From Flectobacillus rivi (GTDB taxonomy: Bacteria > Bacteroidota > Bacteroidia > Cytophagales > Spirosomataceae), in contig NZ_JASHIE010000008.1 of assembly GCF_030056655.1 (NCBI RefSeq), positions 124,001-188,000 of the forward strand: a DNA stretch of 64,000 nt, written 5' to 3'. The translations under genes were made by a program, and so were the position numbers. The first letter of the stretch is position 1; every line of letters starts with the position of its first letter. Of the stretch, positions 24,950 to 34,535 are shown one piece after another. The notes beneath the pieces were generated by a model. That model ran no database searches and was not told where the DNA came from. It saw only the letters and a program-made list of their open reading frames with translations.

Positions 24950-25765
24950 TTATTTCTGAACCACTTTTGCAAATCTGTGGTAGAAAGGAGTTTTACTATT
25001 AGAATCTTTTGGCATGTATTTACCAGTAATAATTGGCACATACATTACACGACGACGAGAAGCTTCACCAAAGTTTGGAGATACTTCTACGCGATGCCAT
25101 AAACGACCATCGTGTACAGTTAAGTCTCCAGCATTGATATCAAAACCTACTTCTCGAGCATCTGGTGTATGATCGATAAATTGTTTTTTACCGAACAACA
25201 ACTTCAACACACTTTGGTTTTGAGTACCAGGCAATACTCTCAATCCTCCATTTGACATTGGGCAGTCATCCAAGTGAATCCCTACGTTGAGCATAGGAAG
25301 GATTTTCTGTCCCAAGAACAAATCACGAGGGCTGTCTGTATGCCATCCCATTTGCGAGAATTTCGAGTTTTGAGCGTTGATATAATGGTTAAATACAAGA
25401 CCATCTTTTTCATTCTCACTGATACGTCCATCGTAAGGTGCTAACAATTCGATCAGCAATTGCAAACGAGGATCTTTAACTAATTCGCCCAATACTTTAC
25501 TGTACTTGTTAGTAAAGCACATACGCTGAATCATCTTGTCCCCATTTTCATTCTTCCCGAACTTCAGCGGAATACCATTGATTTTTTCAACACCTTCATC
25601 AAGCCATTGCTTTTCGATTTTTTGCAACTCGCTGATGAAAAGTTTTATTGTATCTTGATTTATGAAGTTTTTGAACTGAATAATTCCATATTTGCGGAAA
25701 TACTCCTTTTGTTCATCGGTTAACTTCTCACCGAGGGTGAAGGTTTTATTCTCAAACTTTACCAT
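24950..25765 (-). CDS. Phytanoyl-CoA dioxygenase (PhyH)-family protein
   Basis: This 271-residue protein is a non-haem Fe(II)/2-oxoglutarate-dependent oxygenase. The iron triad is visible as His142-x-Asp144 (GWHTDSPRD) and the distal His224 (RLWHRVEVS). The arginine cluster RRR at 237-239 is placed to bind 2-oxoglutarate. There is no signal peptide. PhyH-family substrates vary widely (lipids, amino acids, small metabolites). L-2-hydroxyglutarate oxidase lies next along the strand, but a 377-nt gap argues against a single transcript. The link through 2-oxoglutarate is only suggestive. Confidence 0.85.
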   Translation of the reverse strand: MVKFENKTFTLGEKLTDEQKEYFRKYGIIQFKNFINQDTIKLFISELQKIEKQWLDEGVEKINGIPLKFGKNENGDKMIQRMCFTNKYSKVLGELVKDPRLQLLIELLAPYDGRISENEKDGLVFNHYINAQNSKFSQMGWHTDSPRDLFLGQKILPMLNVGIHLDDCPMSNGGLRVLPGTQNQSVLKLLFGKKQFIDHTPDAREVGFDINAGDLTVHDGRLWHRVEVSPNFGEASRRRVMYVPIITGKYMPKDSNSKTPFYHRFAKVVQK

Positions 25766-26142
25766 TTCTAAAATTGTACAAAATAAAGTTTAACGTTTTG
25801 ATCTCATGGTTAGCGTGTGCGGTTGGGCAGAACTACAAACGCAATTTTTTAAGTGGTTATTTTAGCGTAAATGTATTTGCTAAAACATTGCAAATTAAAA
25901 GAATGTAATGAAACTTTAAACGTTTTGTAATATTTTTATTATTATAGCCAGAAAAAATTACATTAATTTAGAGAAATATCTAATTCGCTAGTAACTATCT
26001 CTGTACTTGGTGGATTAGTAAAACAAATATAAGTTATATTATCAAATAAAAATATCAAAGGTATTAAGAATGGTAACTATACTGGATTATTGGATTTAAG
26101 TAATTTTTTAGGCATTACTATTCCAAATTAATAGACTTATTC
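25766..26142. other. Spacer between lhgO and the PhyH-family gene
   Basis: 377 nt of AT-rich sequence with no frame worth calling and no clear terminator. It probably holds the PhyH-gene promoter (an imperfect TTATTTTG lies about 20 nt before its start). Confidence 0.5.
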
Positions 26143-27342
26143 TTAAAAACGTTTCAATGCCATTTCAGATACCGTTTGCCCAATCGATAAGGACGAGGTT
26201 GCAGCTGGCGATGGAGCATTTAAGATATTGATCACTTTTGTATCTTCGATAATCGAGAAATCATCAAGTAGACCTCCTTCGCGATCACAAGCTTGTGCTC
26301 TAACTCCTGCCCCACCTTCAATCAAATCACTTTCTTGAATATCTGGAATAAGCTCTTGGAGTGCTTTGGTAAAGGCTGCTTTTGAGAAACTACGGTACAT
26401 TTCGCCCAAACCTGTCTCCCAATATTTCATTGCTACCTTCTGGAAGCCTGGCCAAGTAAGCGTTTCATAAAGTTCTTTCGCATTAATATCCATTTTCTTA
26501 TATCCTTCACGACGGAATGCTAATACAGCATTTGGACCAGCCTCGATACCACCACGCATCATACGAGTAAAGTGAACGCCCAAGAAAGGGAAATTAGGAT
26601 CTGGTACTGGATAGATGAGGTTTTTTACCAAATAGTGTTTTTCAGGACGAATCTTGTAATACTCACCACGGAATGGAATAATACGAACGTTGATGGGATT
26701 TTCTTGTGACATTTGAGCTACTTTGTCAGAATACAAACCACCACAATTTATCACTAATTTGGTCTCGTAAGTATTTCGTTCGGTTTTAACGATAGACAAA
26801 GAATGTCCTTTTGTTATTCCGATTACCTTTTCTCCAAAATTCAACTCTGCACCATAACTACGAAGTTTTTCTGCATATTTTTCACTTACCACCTTATAGT
26901 CTACAATACCCGTTTGAGGTACCCACATACCTTCTACACTCGTTACATAAGGTTCGTATTCTTTTACTTCTTGTGCCGAAATCTTACGTAGCCCTTCCAA
27001 GCCATTTTGCTGACCACGCACATAAAGGTTATTCAATAAAGGTCGTTGCTCCTCATTTGTTGCTACTACTACCTTGCCTGTAATCTCGAATGGTATTTCT
27101 TCTTTTTCACAAAAATCAATCAGCATATTATAGCCACGAATACAATTAGTAGCCTTTAGTGACCCTGGTTTATAATACAAACCTGAGTGAATTACACCCG
27201 AGTTGTTACCTGTTTGATGTTTGGCTACTTCGGTCTCTTTTTCTAATACCAACACTTTCAACTCAGGTCGTTGTTCTTTTATTTTGAGTGCCGTTGCCAA
27301 ACCAACGATTCCGCCACCAATTACTATAATATCTTGTTGCAT
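26143..27342 (-). CDS. lhgO: L-2-hydroxyglutarate oxidase
   Basis: This 399-residue FAD-dependent enzyme oxidises L-2-hydroxyglutarate to 2-oxoglutarate, passing electrons to oxygen or quinone. The FAD motif IVIGGGIVGLATALKI is at about residues 6-21. HQTGNNSGVIHSG near 53-65 and the C-terminal GGAGVRAQACDREGGLLDDF are typical of the LhgO group of the DAO family. The ATG at 27342 was chosen because the longer reading starts at a TTG inside the promoter box at 27376-27383. Confidence 0.9.
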   Translation of the reverse strand: MQQDIIVIGGGIVGLATALKIKEQRPELKVLVLEKETEVAKHQTGNNSGVIHSGLYYKPGSLKATNCIRGYNMLIDFCEKEEIPFEITGKVVVATNEEQRPLLNNLYVRGQQNGLEGLRKISAQEVKEYEPYVTSVEGMWVPQTGIVDYKVVSEKYAEKLRSYGAELNFGEKVIGITKGHSLSIVKTERNTYETKLVINCGGLYSDKVAQMSQENPINVRIIPFRGEYYKIRPEKHYLVKNLIYPVPDPNFPFLGVHFTRMMRGGIEAGPNAVLAFRREGYKKMDINAKELYETLTWPGFQKVAMKYWETGLGEMYRSFSKAAFTKALQELIPDIQESDLIEGGAGVRAQACDREGGLLDDFSIIEDTKVINILNAPSPAATSSLSIGQTVSEMALKRF

Positions 27343-27375
27343 TGTCAATATCTTATGATTTTTTTTAACAGACCA

Positions 27376-27383
27376 CAAAGATA
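27376..27383 (-). promoter_or_regulatory. Promoter -7 box of lhgO
   Basis: The minus strand reads TATCTTTG, 33 nt before the chosen lhgO start and just after the terminator of the upstream gene. Confidence 0.6.
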
Positions 27384-27387
27384 CAAA

Positions 27388-27418
27388 AAGACCCGTAAGG
27401 TTTTTATTCTTACGGGCT
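27388..27418 (-). terminator. Terminator after the small lipoprotein gene
   Basis: CCCGTAAG (27392-27399) and CTTACGGG (27409-27416) form an 8-bp stem followed on the minus strand by TCTTTTT. Confidence 0.8.
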
Positions 27419-27446
27419 TATATCATACGCATTCGAGCGATATATC

Positions 27447-27896
27447 TTAAATTTTCAGCTTCAATTTACTTGAACTGGATTCGATTTCTAACTCATCACT
27501 CGTTAGAGTCTCTATAGCATACGTAATCGGTGAGCCAACGCCAATTTGAGTACTAATGGCATTTCCATCTGAACTAAGCTCCCATTTTCCTTGAAGAGAG
27601 GTATTAGCAGACGACAACACAAAGGTACCATCAGACTTAAAGGTATAAGTAAACTTTGCATAGTCGGAAGAAAGTCCTATACCATCTTTTACAGAATAAT
27701 TTGTAAAAGTAGAGCCATCGGGATTTTTGGTCACGTATAAATAAAACTTCCAAGTTTTATCTACTAATAGCTTCTTTCTTGCGTTTATTAACTGAAGCGA
27801 AGCTATCATTTCGGCATTGGGACTGATTGCTTCGTCACAACTCTGCGCCGATAGCATTCCTAAGAATATTGATAGTGATAAATATAGCTTTTTCAT
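27447..27896 (-). CDS. Small exported lipoprotein, lipocalin-like fold suspected
   Basis: This predicted protein of 149 residues starts MKKLYLSLSIFLGMLSAQSC, a lipoprotein signal with the acylated cysteine at residue 20. An ATG five codons earlier is less likely. The mature part has alternating strands, with KTWKFYLYVTKNPDGSTF near the start and SLQGKWELSSDGNAIST later. This resembles lipocalin-like lipoproteins common in Bacteroidota. Function unknown. It has its own terminator. Confidence 0.7.
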   Translation of the reverse strand: MKKLYLSLSIFLGMLSAQSCDEAISPNAEMIASLQLINARKKLLVDKTWKFYLYVTKNPDGSTFTNYSVKDGIGLSSDYAKFTYTFKSDGTFVLSSANTSLQGKWELSSDGNAISTQIGVGSPITYAIETLTSDELEIESSSSKLKLKI

Positions 27897-28019
27897 CCTA
27901 TGTTCTCTCAAAAGATTGAAATAGTTAAACTAGTTTGCAAATAGAAAACGTAAAATAAGCATTTTGAAATATATTTTTCATTAAAATTGCCCAACTTCTA
28001 TTAAACATTATTTTAAATC

Positions 28020-28844
28020 ATGAAAAACACACTCCTCAAAATCTCCCTTATGGGTTTGTTCTGCCTTGTTTCAACGTTCATTTTTTCGCAAGGAATGAAA
28101 GAACCTGCCAAAAAATATCAAGTTAAAATAAGGGTATATGACAAAGAAACACAAGAGGAACTCACAGGCGCATATCTTAAATTAATCAACTTAACAAAAA
28201 ACAAGCTAGCGGACTCGACAGTAGTACTCGATGGATATGCCACTTTTATGCTTGAAAGAGGTTTTGATTATGATATTGTTGGACAGCGAACAAGGTATTT
28301 AACCAAAAGAGCTAATTTCAACGCAGCTTGTTATTTACAAGACCCTCAAAAAGTATTTTGTATTGCAGGTATTGAAATTGAAAATATGTCGAGAATGGGT
28401 GGTGGAACAGACCTCATCGAAGGAGCGATCGGAATGAAGCGTATCAAATTGAACGATATATTCAAAGTCGAAAACATTCTTTACGACTTTAACAAGGCAA
28501 ATATCAGACCTGATGCTGCAAAAGAATTAGATAAGTTGATCCAATTATTAACTGATAATGCTGGGATAAGTGTGGAACTTGGCTCACACACCGACAGTCG
28601 AGCTGGTGCTGATTATAATTTAAGTCTTTCACAAAAAAGAGCCGAAGCTGCTGTGGAATATATTGTAAATCATGGAAAAATAGCGAAGACTCGTATTTCT
28701 GCAAAAGGGTATGGTGAAAGCCAATTAATCAACAAATGTGCTGATGGGATAAATTGTAGTGAAGTAGAACACGCAGCGAATCGTCGCACAGAGATTAAAA
28801 TTACTGGATATGCCGTTAATGGTGTTCCTATTGATATCAAGTAG
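28020..28844 (+). CDS. OmpA-family outer-membrane/peptidoglycan-binding protein
   Basis: This 274-residue protein has a signal peptide (MKNTLLKISLMGLFCLVSTF, cleaved near residue 24). It has an N-terminal region rich in beta strands (about 30-125) and a C-terminal OmpA/MotB domain (about 150-265). The peptidoglycan-binding motif is GSHTDSRAGADYNLSLSQKR near 188-207. The HAANRRTEIKI ending is also typical. It likely links the outer membrane to the cell wall. It is divergent from the lipoprotein gene. Confidence 0.9.
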   Translation: MKNTLLKISLMGLFCLVSTFIFSQGMKEPAKKYQVKIRVYDKETQEELTGAYLKLINLTKNKLADSTVVLDGYATFMLERGFDYDIVGQRTRYLTKRANFNAACYLQDPQKVFCIAGIEIENMSRMGGGTDLIEGAIGMKRIKLNDIFKVENILYDFNKANIRPDAAKELDKLIQLLTDNAGISVELGSHTDSRAGADYNLSLSQKRAEAAVEYIVNHGKIAKTRISAKGYGESQLINKCADGINCSEVEHAANRRTEIKITGYAVNGVPIDIK

Positions 28845-28895
28845 GAACATTCTTTAGTATCAGGATTACAGAAGATGTTGATTCGCTTCAAAAGA

Positions 28896-28957
28896 AAGCA
28901 CCGTAAGTGCGACCTTACCCAACATTGTGGGGTTATTGTCACACCTACGGTGCTTTT
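28896..28957 (+). terminator. Terminator after the OmpA-family gene
   Basis: AAGCACCGTAAGTG pairs with CACCTACGGTGCTT, with an inner ACCC/GGGT hairpin and a TTTT end. The stem is long with one mismatch. Confidence 0.75.
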
Positions 28958-29018
28958 ACTATATAAAGTGAGTTGCGCTTAAGCATATTTAATGCTTAAC
29001 ACTTTCAACTCTTCAATA

Positions 29019-32000
29019 TTAAAGCGTACGCTTAACCTCTTTCATTTCGTAACATTCGATGATATCACCTTCTTGAATATCGTTGAAGTTTTTGATAGAA
29101 AGACCACATTCGTATCCAAATTTCACTTCAGCTACATCATCTTTGAAACGTTTCAAAGCAGAGATTTCACCTTCATGAACTACTACGAAGTCACGTACTA
29201 CGCGGATTTTGTTATTACGTTTAACGTTACCGTCCAATACGTAACATCCTGCCACAGTACCAACTTTAGAGATTTTGAATACATCACGAACCTCGATATT
29301 AGCAGTAACTGATTCTTCGAACGTAGGAGCCAATAAACCTTCCATTGCATCACGAATTTCGTCGATTGCTTGGTAGATTACTGAGTAAGTACGGATTTCG
29401 ATTTGTTCAGTTTCAGCTAAGCGACGAGCGTTTGTACTTGGACGTACTTGGAATGCCACGATAACGGCATCGGCAGCAGAAGCCAACAATACGTCTGACT
29501 CGGATACTTGACCAACACCTTTGTGGATAATACGTACTTGTACTTCTTCTGTCGAAAGCTTCAATAATGAATCTGATAACGCTTCTACTGAACCGTCCAC
29601 GTCACCTTTAACAATAACGTTAAGTTCTTTAAATGTACCGATTGCTTTACGACGACCGATTTCTTCGAGTGTAATGTGCTTACGAGTACGCAATGATTGT
29701 TCACGGATAATTTGCTCACGTTTGTTTGCAATTTCACGTGCATCACGCTCATTTTCCATTACGTTCAACTTATCACCAGCAGCTGGGGCACCACTCAAGC
29801 CTAGTACTTGTACTGGAGTAGCTGGACCAGCTTCTTTCAATTTCTTACCACGATAGTCAAACATTGCTTTTACACGACCGTAGTGTGCACCAGCCAACAT
29901 CATATCACCAACACGAAGCGTACCTGCTTGAACCAAGATATTGGCTACATAACCACGACCTTTGTCCAAAGATGCTTCGACAACCGTACCAACGGCACGT
30001 TTGTTTGGATTGGCTTTCAATTCTAGTAATTCTGCTTCTAATAATACTTTTTCAAGTAATTCGTTGACACCCATACCTGATTTAGAAGAGATTTCTTGAG
30101 ATTGGTATTTACCACCCCATTCTTCCACCAAGATATTACGGGCAGCTAATTGCTCACGAACTCTATCTGTATTGGCACCAGGCTTATCTACTTTAGAGAA
30201 TGCAAATACAATTGGTACACCTGCTACCATTGCGTGGTTGATAGCTTCTTCCGTTTGAGGCATCACGGCATCATCGGCAGCAATCACAATAATAGCAACG
30301 TCGGTTACTTTAGCACCACGAGCACGCATCGCTGTAAAGGCTTCGTGACCAGGAGTATCTAAGAATGTAATACGACGACCATCTTCTTGTTTTACAGAGT
30401 AAGCACCAATGTGCTGAGTAATACCACCTGCTTCACCAGCGGCAACTTTAGCACGACGAATGTAGTCAAGCAAGGAAGTTTTACCGTGGTCAACGTGGCC
30501 CATAATCGTTACGATTGGAGCACGCATTTCTAAAGTTTCAGGAGCATCTGCTTCTTCTTGAAGAGCAGCTTCAACTTCTTCTTCTGCTGATACAAATTGT
30601 ACTTCAAAATCAAACTCTTCAGCAATAATCGCAATAATATCTGCTTCAAGGCGCTGGTTGATTGAAACGAACATACCTAAACTCATACAAGTAGAGATTA
30701 CTTCGTTTACAGAAACATCCATTAATGACGCTAACTCGCTAGCAGAAATAAATTCAGTAACTTTAAGGATTTTTGCTTCTTCCTCTTCACGCATTTGGCG
30801 TTTTTCTTCACGCTCGGCACGAACTTTACGTTTTTCACGGCGTTCTTTTGCACCAAAGTTTGCTTTTGAGGTTTGTCCTTGAAGACGAGCCATTGTCGCT
30901 TTGATTTGTTCCTGAATTTGTTTGTCAGAAACTTCCTCTTTTTCGTCCTTTTTAGGCTTCTTCTTGTTGTTATTATTGTTACTGTTGTTATTATTATTGT
31001 TATTGTGGTTATGGTTGTTATTTCCACCTCCAGAATTTGGTCCTTGAGGTTTTTTGTTACCATCTCCAGGTTTGTTAGGTTCGTCTTTCTTAGGACGAGG
31101 TGCACCTTTTTCGTTACGGATTTCTGCTTCAGTAACCTTTTCAGCAGGCTTAATACGTTTACGTTTCTTCTTGTTTTTGTTATTAGAAGAACGAGGCTGT
31201 TCTACTGGTAATTCAATTTTACCTAATACAGTTAAGCCTTTTAAGGTTTCTCCTTTAGCTTCGATAAGCTCGATATTTCTATCTGTAGGAACCTCATCAT
31301 AACGCTTTGGCTGTGGCTTAGGCTGTTGTGGCTGTTGCACAGGATTTTGCAGTTTGTTTTGATTTGACTGATTATTGTTAGGCTTTTGGCCTTGATGATT
31401 CTGTTGGTTGTTGCGCTGTTGATTCGCTTGCTGATTATGTTGTTGCGGGCGATTGCCTTGATGCCCTTGAGCATGAGGTTGTGCCTTTACTTCAGCAGCA
31501 GTAGGCGTTTCTGTTTTAGCTACAGGTTGTGGCTGTGGCTCTGGCTGTTTTTTCTCTTCTACCACTGGAGCAGGTTCAGCTTTAACTGTTGGTTTTTCTT
31601 CTGCAATTACTTTTTTACTTTCAACAACTACCTCCTCTTTAGGAGTATTCTCATTCTGTGTCGGCGCTACTGTTACTGGTAACTCAGCTTTAGGTTCAGC
31701 AGTAATCGGAGTTGGTGCTACTGGAGCTGGCGTTTCTGTAGGAGTCGCTGTTGCTTGTGGTGCTTCAGGCGCTTTGGTTTCGACTACAGGCGTTTCAACA
31801 ATGACACTTTCAACTTTAGGCTCTGGCTTGGGTTCAACAGGTGGTGTTACTGGCTTTGGTGGCACAGGATTTCCTTTTCCGTCTAATTCAATTTTTCCTA
31901 ATACTTTGAAAGTTACCTCTGCACGAGCTGAGATTTTCTCAGGCTCAGTCGAAGTTACTACCTCTTTGGGTTTATCTTCTGCTTTTCCTGCATCACTTGC

Positions 32001-32288
32001 TCCTTCACGGAAGTACAGAGGCATACCATCATCCTGTTTTTTAGGACTTGGTGCTGGTGCTTCCTCTACTGCTTTTGGTACAACTGGTGCTGCTGGTTGC
32101 ATACCTTCGAGTAAGCTATCATTGCGATATTCTTTCGCCAATAATTTTAGCTGCTCAAAATTCAACTTGGTGTTGGGGTTGTTATCAACCTTATGACCTT
32201 TGGCAGAGAGATACTGAACAATGGTTGAGATACCCACGTTAATCTGCTTTGCCACAAGGCTCAAACGCATCATTTTATCTTCTGCCAT
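29019..32288 (-). CDS. infB: Translation initiation factor IF-2 with long low-complexity insert
   Basis: IF-2 (1089 residues) is the GTPase that brings initiator tRNA to the ribosome. An N-terminal IF2-N-like segment (about 1-60) is followed by a Pro/Glu/Gln/Asn-rich linker (about 65-450) with a near-pure Asn run near 423-441. The conserved factor begins near 455. G1 is GHVDHGKTS (597-605), G3 DTPGHE (644-649), and G4 is SKVD (698-701) where NKxD is usual. The domain IV C1/C2 modules follow to the C-terminus. It is the last gene of rimP-nusA-infB. Confidence 0.96.
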   Translation of the reverse strand: MAEDKMMRLSLVAKQINVGISTIVQYLSAKGHKVDNNPNTKLNFEQLKLLAKEYRNDSLLEGMQPAAPVVPKAVEEAPAPSPKKQDDGMPLYFREGASDAGKAEDKPKEVVTSTEPEKISARAEVTFKVLGKIELDGKGNPVPPKPVTPPVEPKPEPKVESVIVETPVVETKAPEAPQATATPTETPAPVAPTPITAEPKAELPVTVAPTQNENTPKEEVVVESKKVIAEEKPTVKAEPAPVVEEKKQPEPQPQPVAKTETPTAAEVKAQPHAQGHQGNRPQQHNQQANQQRNNQQNHQGQKPNNNQSNQNKLQNPVQQPQQPKPQPKRYDEVPTDRNIELIEAKGETLKGLTVLGKIELPVEQPRSSNNKNKKKRKRIKPAEKVTEAEIRNEKGAPRPKKDEPNKPGDGNKKPQGPNSGGGNNNHNHNNNNNNNSNNNNNKKKPKKDEKEEVSDKQIQEQIKATMARLQGQTSKANFGAKERREKRKVRAEREEKRQMREEEEAKILKVTEFISASELASLMDVSVNEVISTCMSLGMFVSINQRLEADIIAIIAEEFDFEVQFVSAEEEVEAALQEEADAPETLEMRAPIVTIMGHVDHGKTSLLDYIRRAKVAAGEAGGITQHIGAYSVKQEDGRRITFLDTPGHEAFTAMRARGAKVTDVAIIVIAADDAVMPQTEEAINHAMVAGVPIVFAFSKVDKPGANTDRVREQLAARNILVEEWGGKYQSQEISSKSGMGVNELLEKVLLEAELLELKANPNKRAVGTVVEASLDKGRGYVANILVQAGTLRVGDMMLAGAHYGRVKAMFDYRGKKLKEAGPATPVQVLGLSGAPAAGDKLNVMENERDAREIANKREQIIREQSLRTRKHITLEEIGRRKAIGTFKELNVIVKGDVDGSVEALSDSLLKLSTEEVQVRIIHKGVGQVSESDVLLASAADAVIVAFQVRPSTNARRLAETEQIEIRTYSVIYQAIDEIRDAMEGLLAPTFEESVTANIEVRDVFKISKVGTVAGCYVLDGNVKRNNKIRVVRDFVVVHEGEISALKRFKDDVAEVKFGYECGLSIKNFNDIQEGDIIECYEMKEVKRTL

Positions 32289-32402
32289 ACTTTTGCTTAT
32301 CTCCTTTTCTATAATACTAATTGATTAATGTTATGAATGTTTCTGTTTTGTCTGCATTTTCATCAAATAGAAGCCTATTTGAGAAAACCTGTTGACCGGA
32401 CT

Positions 32403-32483
32403 GAATGATAGAATAGTTTTGAATTGAGTAAATGATATGCTCAAGCCTAAGCTCGAAATTTTCGAACAACTATTCTATCATTC
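32403..32483. repeat. Inverted repeat in the nusA-infB spacer
   Basis: GAATGATAGAATAGTT (32403-32418) and AACTATTCTATCATTC (32468-32483) are perfect 16-nt inverted arms about 50 nt apart. An inner CTCGAAA/TTTCGA pair and a following CATTCACTCAATCAATC word resemble sequence in other intergenic repeats of the window. Confidence 0.6.
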
Positions 32484-32503
32484 TATCATTCACTCAATCA
32501 ATC

Positions 32504-33751
32504 TTATTCAAACTCAGAACGTAAAATAGACAGTACTTCGTTCACTGTCTCTTCTTCCAATTCAGTACGACGAACAAGTTCTTCGCTACTCAATTTAAGT
32601 ACTTGCTTGGCTGTATCTAGACCAATACGGTGAAGCTCTTCCAAGATCCAGTCTTCGATTTCGTCTGAGAATTCTGTCAAATCCACATCCTCATCATCAA
32701 CTTCTTCTTGTTTGATGTCACGGTACACATCTAGTTCGTAGCCTACTAATTTACCAGCAAGCTTAATGTTTTGTCCACCTTTACCAATTGCCAAAGACAC
32801 TTGATCTGGTTGTAAATACACCGCAATACGTTTACGCTCTTTATCAATGTTCATCGAGCTTACTTTAGCTGGGCTAAGAGCACGCGCTACCAACAACTCA
32901 AGGTTTTCGGTATAGTTGATAACATCGATATTTTCATTTTGTAATTCACGAACAATTCCATGAATACGAGAACCTTTCATACCCACGCAAGCTCCTACTG
33001 GATCAATGCGATCATCATACGATTCAACAGCTACTTTAGCACGCTCGCCTGGCTCACGTACAATTCTGCGAATCATGATTTGACCATCATAGATTTCAGG
33101 GATTTCTTGTTCGAATAATCTTTCCAAAAATACAGGAGAAGTACGAGACAAAATGATTTTTGGCGTACCATTATTCATTTCTACACGGTGGATAACCGCA
33201 CGTACTGGCTCACCTTTTTTGTAGCGATCTTTAGAAATCATTTCTGCTTTAGGCAAAATCAATTCATTCTTTTCTGCATCAGAAATGATTAATTCTTTAC
33301 CAACAATTTGGTAAACATCGCCAGAAACCATCTCACCTACCAAGTCTTTATATTTGTCGTAAAGACTTTCTTTTTCAAGGTCCTTAACCTTTTGGATTAG
33401 GGTTTGACGAGCCGTTTGAACAATACGGCGACCAAAGTCTTCTAGCTTTACCAATTCAGCCACTTCTTCGCCAATTTCGAAGTCAGGCTGAATTTTACGA
33501 GCTTCTTCCAATGGAATTTTGTCATAGTCCCAAATATCTTCTGAGTTGTCATCGACAATCTCGCGGGTACGCCACATTTCTAAGTCCCCGCTTTCCGGGT
33601 TGATGATTACATCGAAGTTGGCGTCTGTTCCGTATTTTTTACGAATCATTGTACGAAACACCTCTTCCAACACCTTAATCATCGTCGGGCGGTCAACGCT
33701 TTTCTCTTTGGCAAAATCCGCAAACGACGCTATTAACTCTGCACTATTCAT
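32504..33751 (-). CDS. nusA: Transcription termination/antitermination factor NusA
   Basis: NusA (415 residues) binds RNA polymerase and controls pausing and termination. It has the N-terminal polymerase-binding domain (1-125), the S1 domain (about 130-200), and two KH domains with VGACVGMKGSRIHGIVREL near 251-269 and LAIGKGGQNIKLAGKL near 318-333. A short helix-hairpin region follows. The C-terminal repeats of the E. coli protein are absent. It lies between rimP and infB, the universal order. Confidence 0.97.
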   Translation of the reverse strand: MNSAELIASFADFAKEKSVDRPTMIKVLEEVFRTMIRKKYGTDANFDVIINPESGDLEMWRTREIVDDNSEDIWDYDKIPLEEARKIQPDFEIGEEVAELVKLEDFGRRIVQTARQTLIQKVKDLEKESLYDKYKDLVGEMVSGDVYQIVGKELIISDAEKNELILPKAEMISKDRYKKGEPVRAVIHRVEMNNGTPKIILSRTSPVFLERLFEQEIPEIYDGQIMIRRIVREPGERAKVAVESYDDRIDPVGACVGMKGSRIHGIVRELQNENIDVINYTENLELLVARALSPAKVSSMNIDKERKRIAVYLQPDQVSLAIGKGGQNIKLAGKLVGYELDVYRDIKQEEVDDEDVDLTEFSDEIEDWILEELHRIGLDTAKQVLKLSSEELVRRTELEEETVNEVLSILRSEFE

Positions 33752-33854
33752 TGGTTCATAATTTTTAATGATTGAATAACTTGACAGAAAAGACTCTGGA
33801 GTTTTGAATTATGACTAATTCGCTCAACAAGTTCTACGCCAAGTAACGCAGCCA

Positions 33855-34325
33855 CTATTTAAACGATATTTGTACCTTTGCTTTTTCTATATTCAAAAAT
33901 GGAATAAATTCTGGCTCGATTACTTCACCTTTTTTCAATTTCTTCTTAGGTTCTTCTAACAGAATGATTCCATCTTCTTTTACTTCTTGCAACACGCCTA
34001 CCTTCTCAGCTCCATCTTTAAATTGAACTTTGAGAGTACGATCAATATTTTTGATGTACTGGCGAGTCAATACTAAAGGCTGGTCGATACCTGGAGAAGA
34101 CACTTCAAGGTTATAAGCTGTTGGAATGAGTTCTTGTGCTTCGATACCATTAGCTAATTTTCGGCTAATCTTGGCACATTCCTCAATTTTGATGCCCTCA
34201 TCAGAATCCACTAAAATCGTGATATTGATACGTGTTTTTAGGACATTGACTTGTAAATCCACCACGAAAAACAATCCGTTTTCGAGAAGTGGTTCAAGCA
34301 TTTCTGCAATTTTATCTTTTAACAT
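33855..34325 (-). CDS. rimP: Ribosome maturation factor RimP
   Basis: RimP (156 residues) assists 30S subunit maturation. The signature SRKLANGIEAQELIPTAYNLE followed by VSSPGIDQPL near residues 73-90 is typical. It is the first gene of rimP-nusA-infB. Confidence 0.94.
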   Translation of the reverse strand: MLKDKIAEMLEPLLENGLFFVVDLQVNVLKTRINITILVDSDEGIKIEECAKISRKLANGIEAQELIPTAYNLEVSSPGIDQPLVLTRQYIKNIDRTLKVQFKDGAEKVGVLQEVKEDGIILLEEPKKKLKKGEVIEPEFIPFLNIEKAKVQISFK

Positions 34326-34436
34326 ACTTGTTTTTGAAGCCTACAGGAAAGAAAAAAGAAAGCATGAAGATGAAAAACTCTAGAAAACCACCACTTCACC
34401 CTCCTCTATGACTTTCTGGTCTGAATGTGTAATACA

Positions 34437-34467
34437 AAATAAAAAAGAGGGATTTCCGACCCCTCTT
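34437..34467 (-). terminator. Terminator after the GNAT gene
   Basis: AAGAGGG and CCCTCTT pair around a GTCGGAAAT loop, followed on the minus strand by TTTTTT. The loop core repeats the motif found before rplE and rplR. Confidence 0.8.
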
Positions 34468-34535
34468 CCTAATTTTTCTGGTACAAAATTAGTACTTTTT
34501 TTATAAAAAAACAAAAAGATATTATTTTTTCCTCT

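Noticed and set aside
27343..27378. Twelve-codon upstream extension of lhgO from a TTG
   Set aside because: The codons overlap the promoter -7 box, and the ATG at 27342 begins the conserved FAD-binding strand.
30873..31211. Open frames antisense to infB
   Set aside because: They arise from the Asn/Pro/Gln-rich codons of the IF-2 insert read backwards; composition is repetitive and no family fits.
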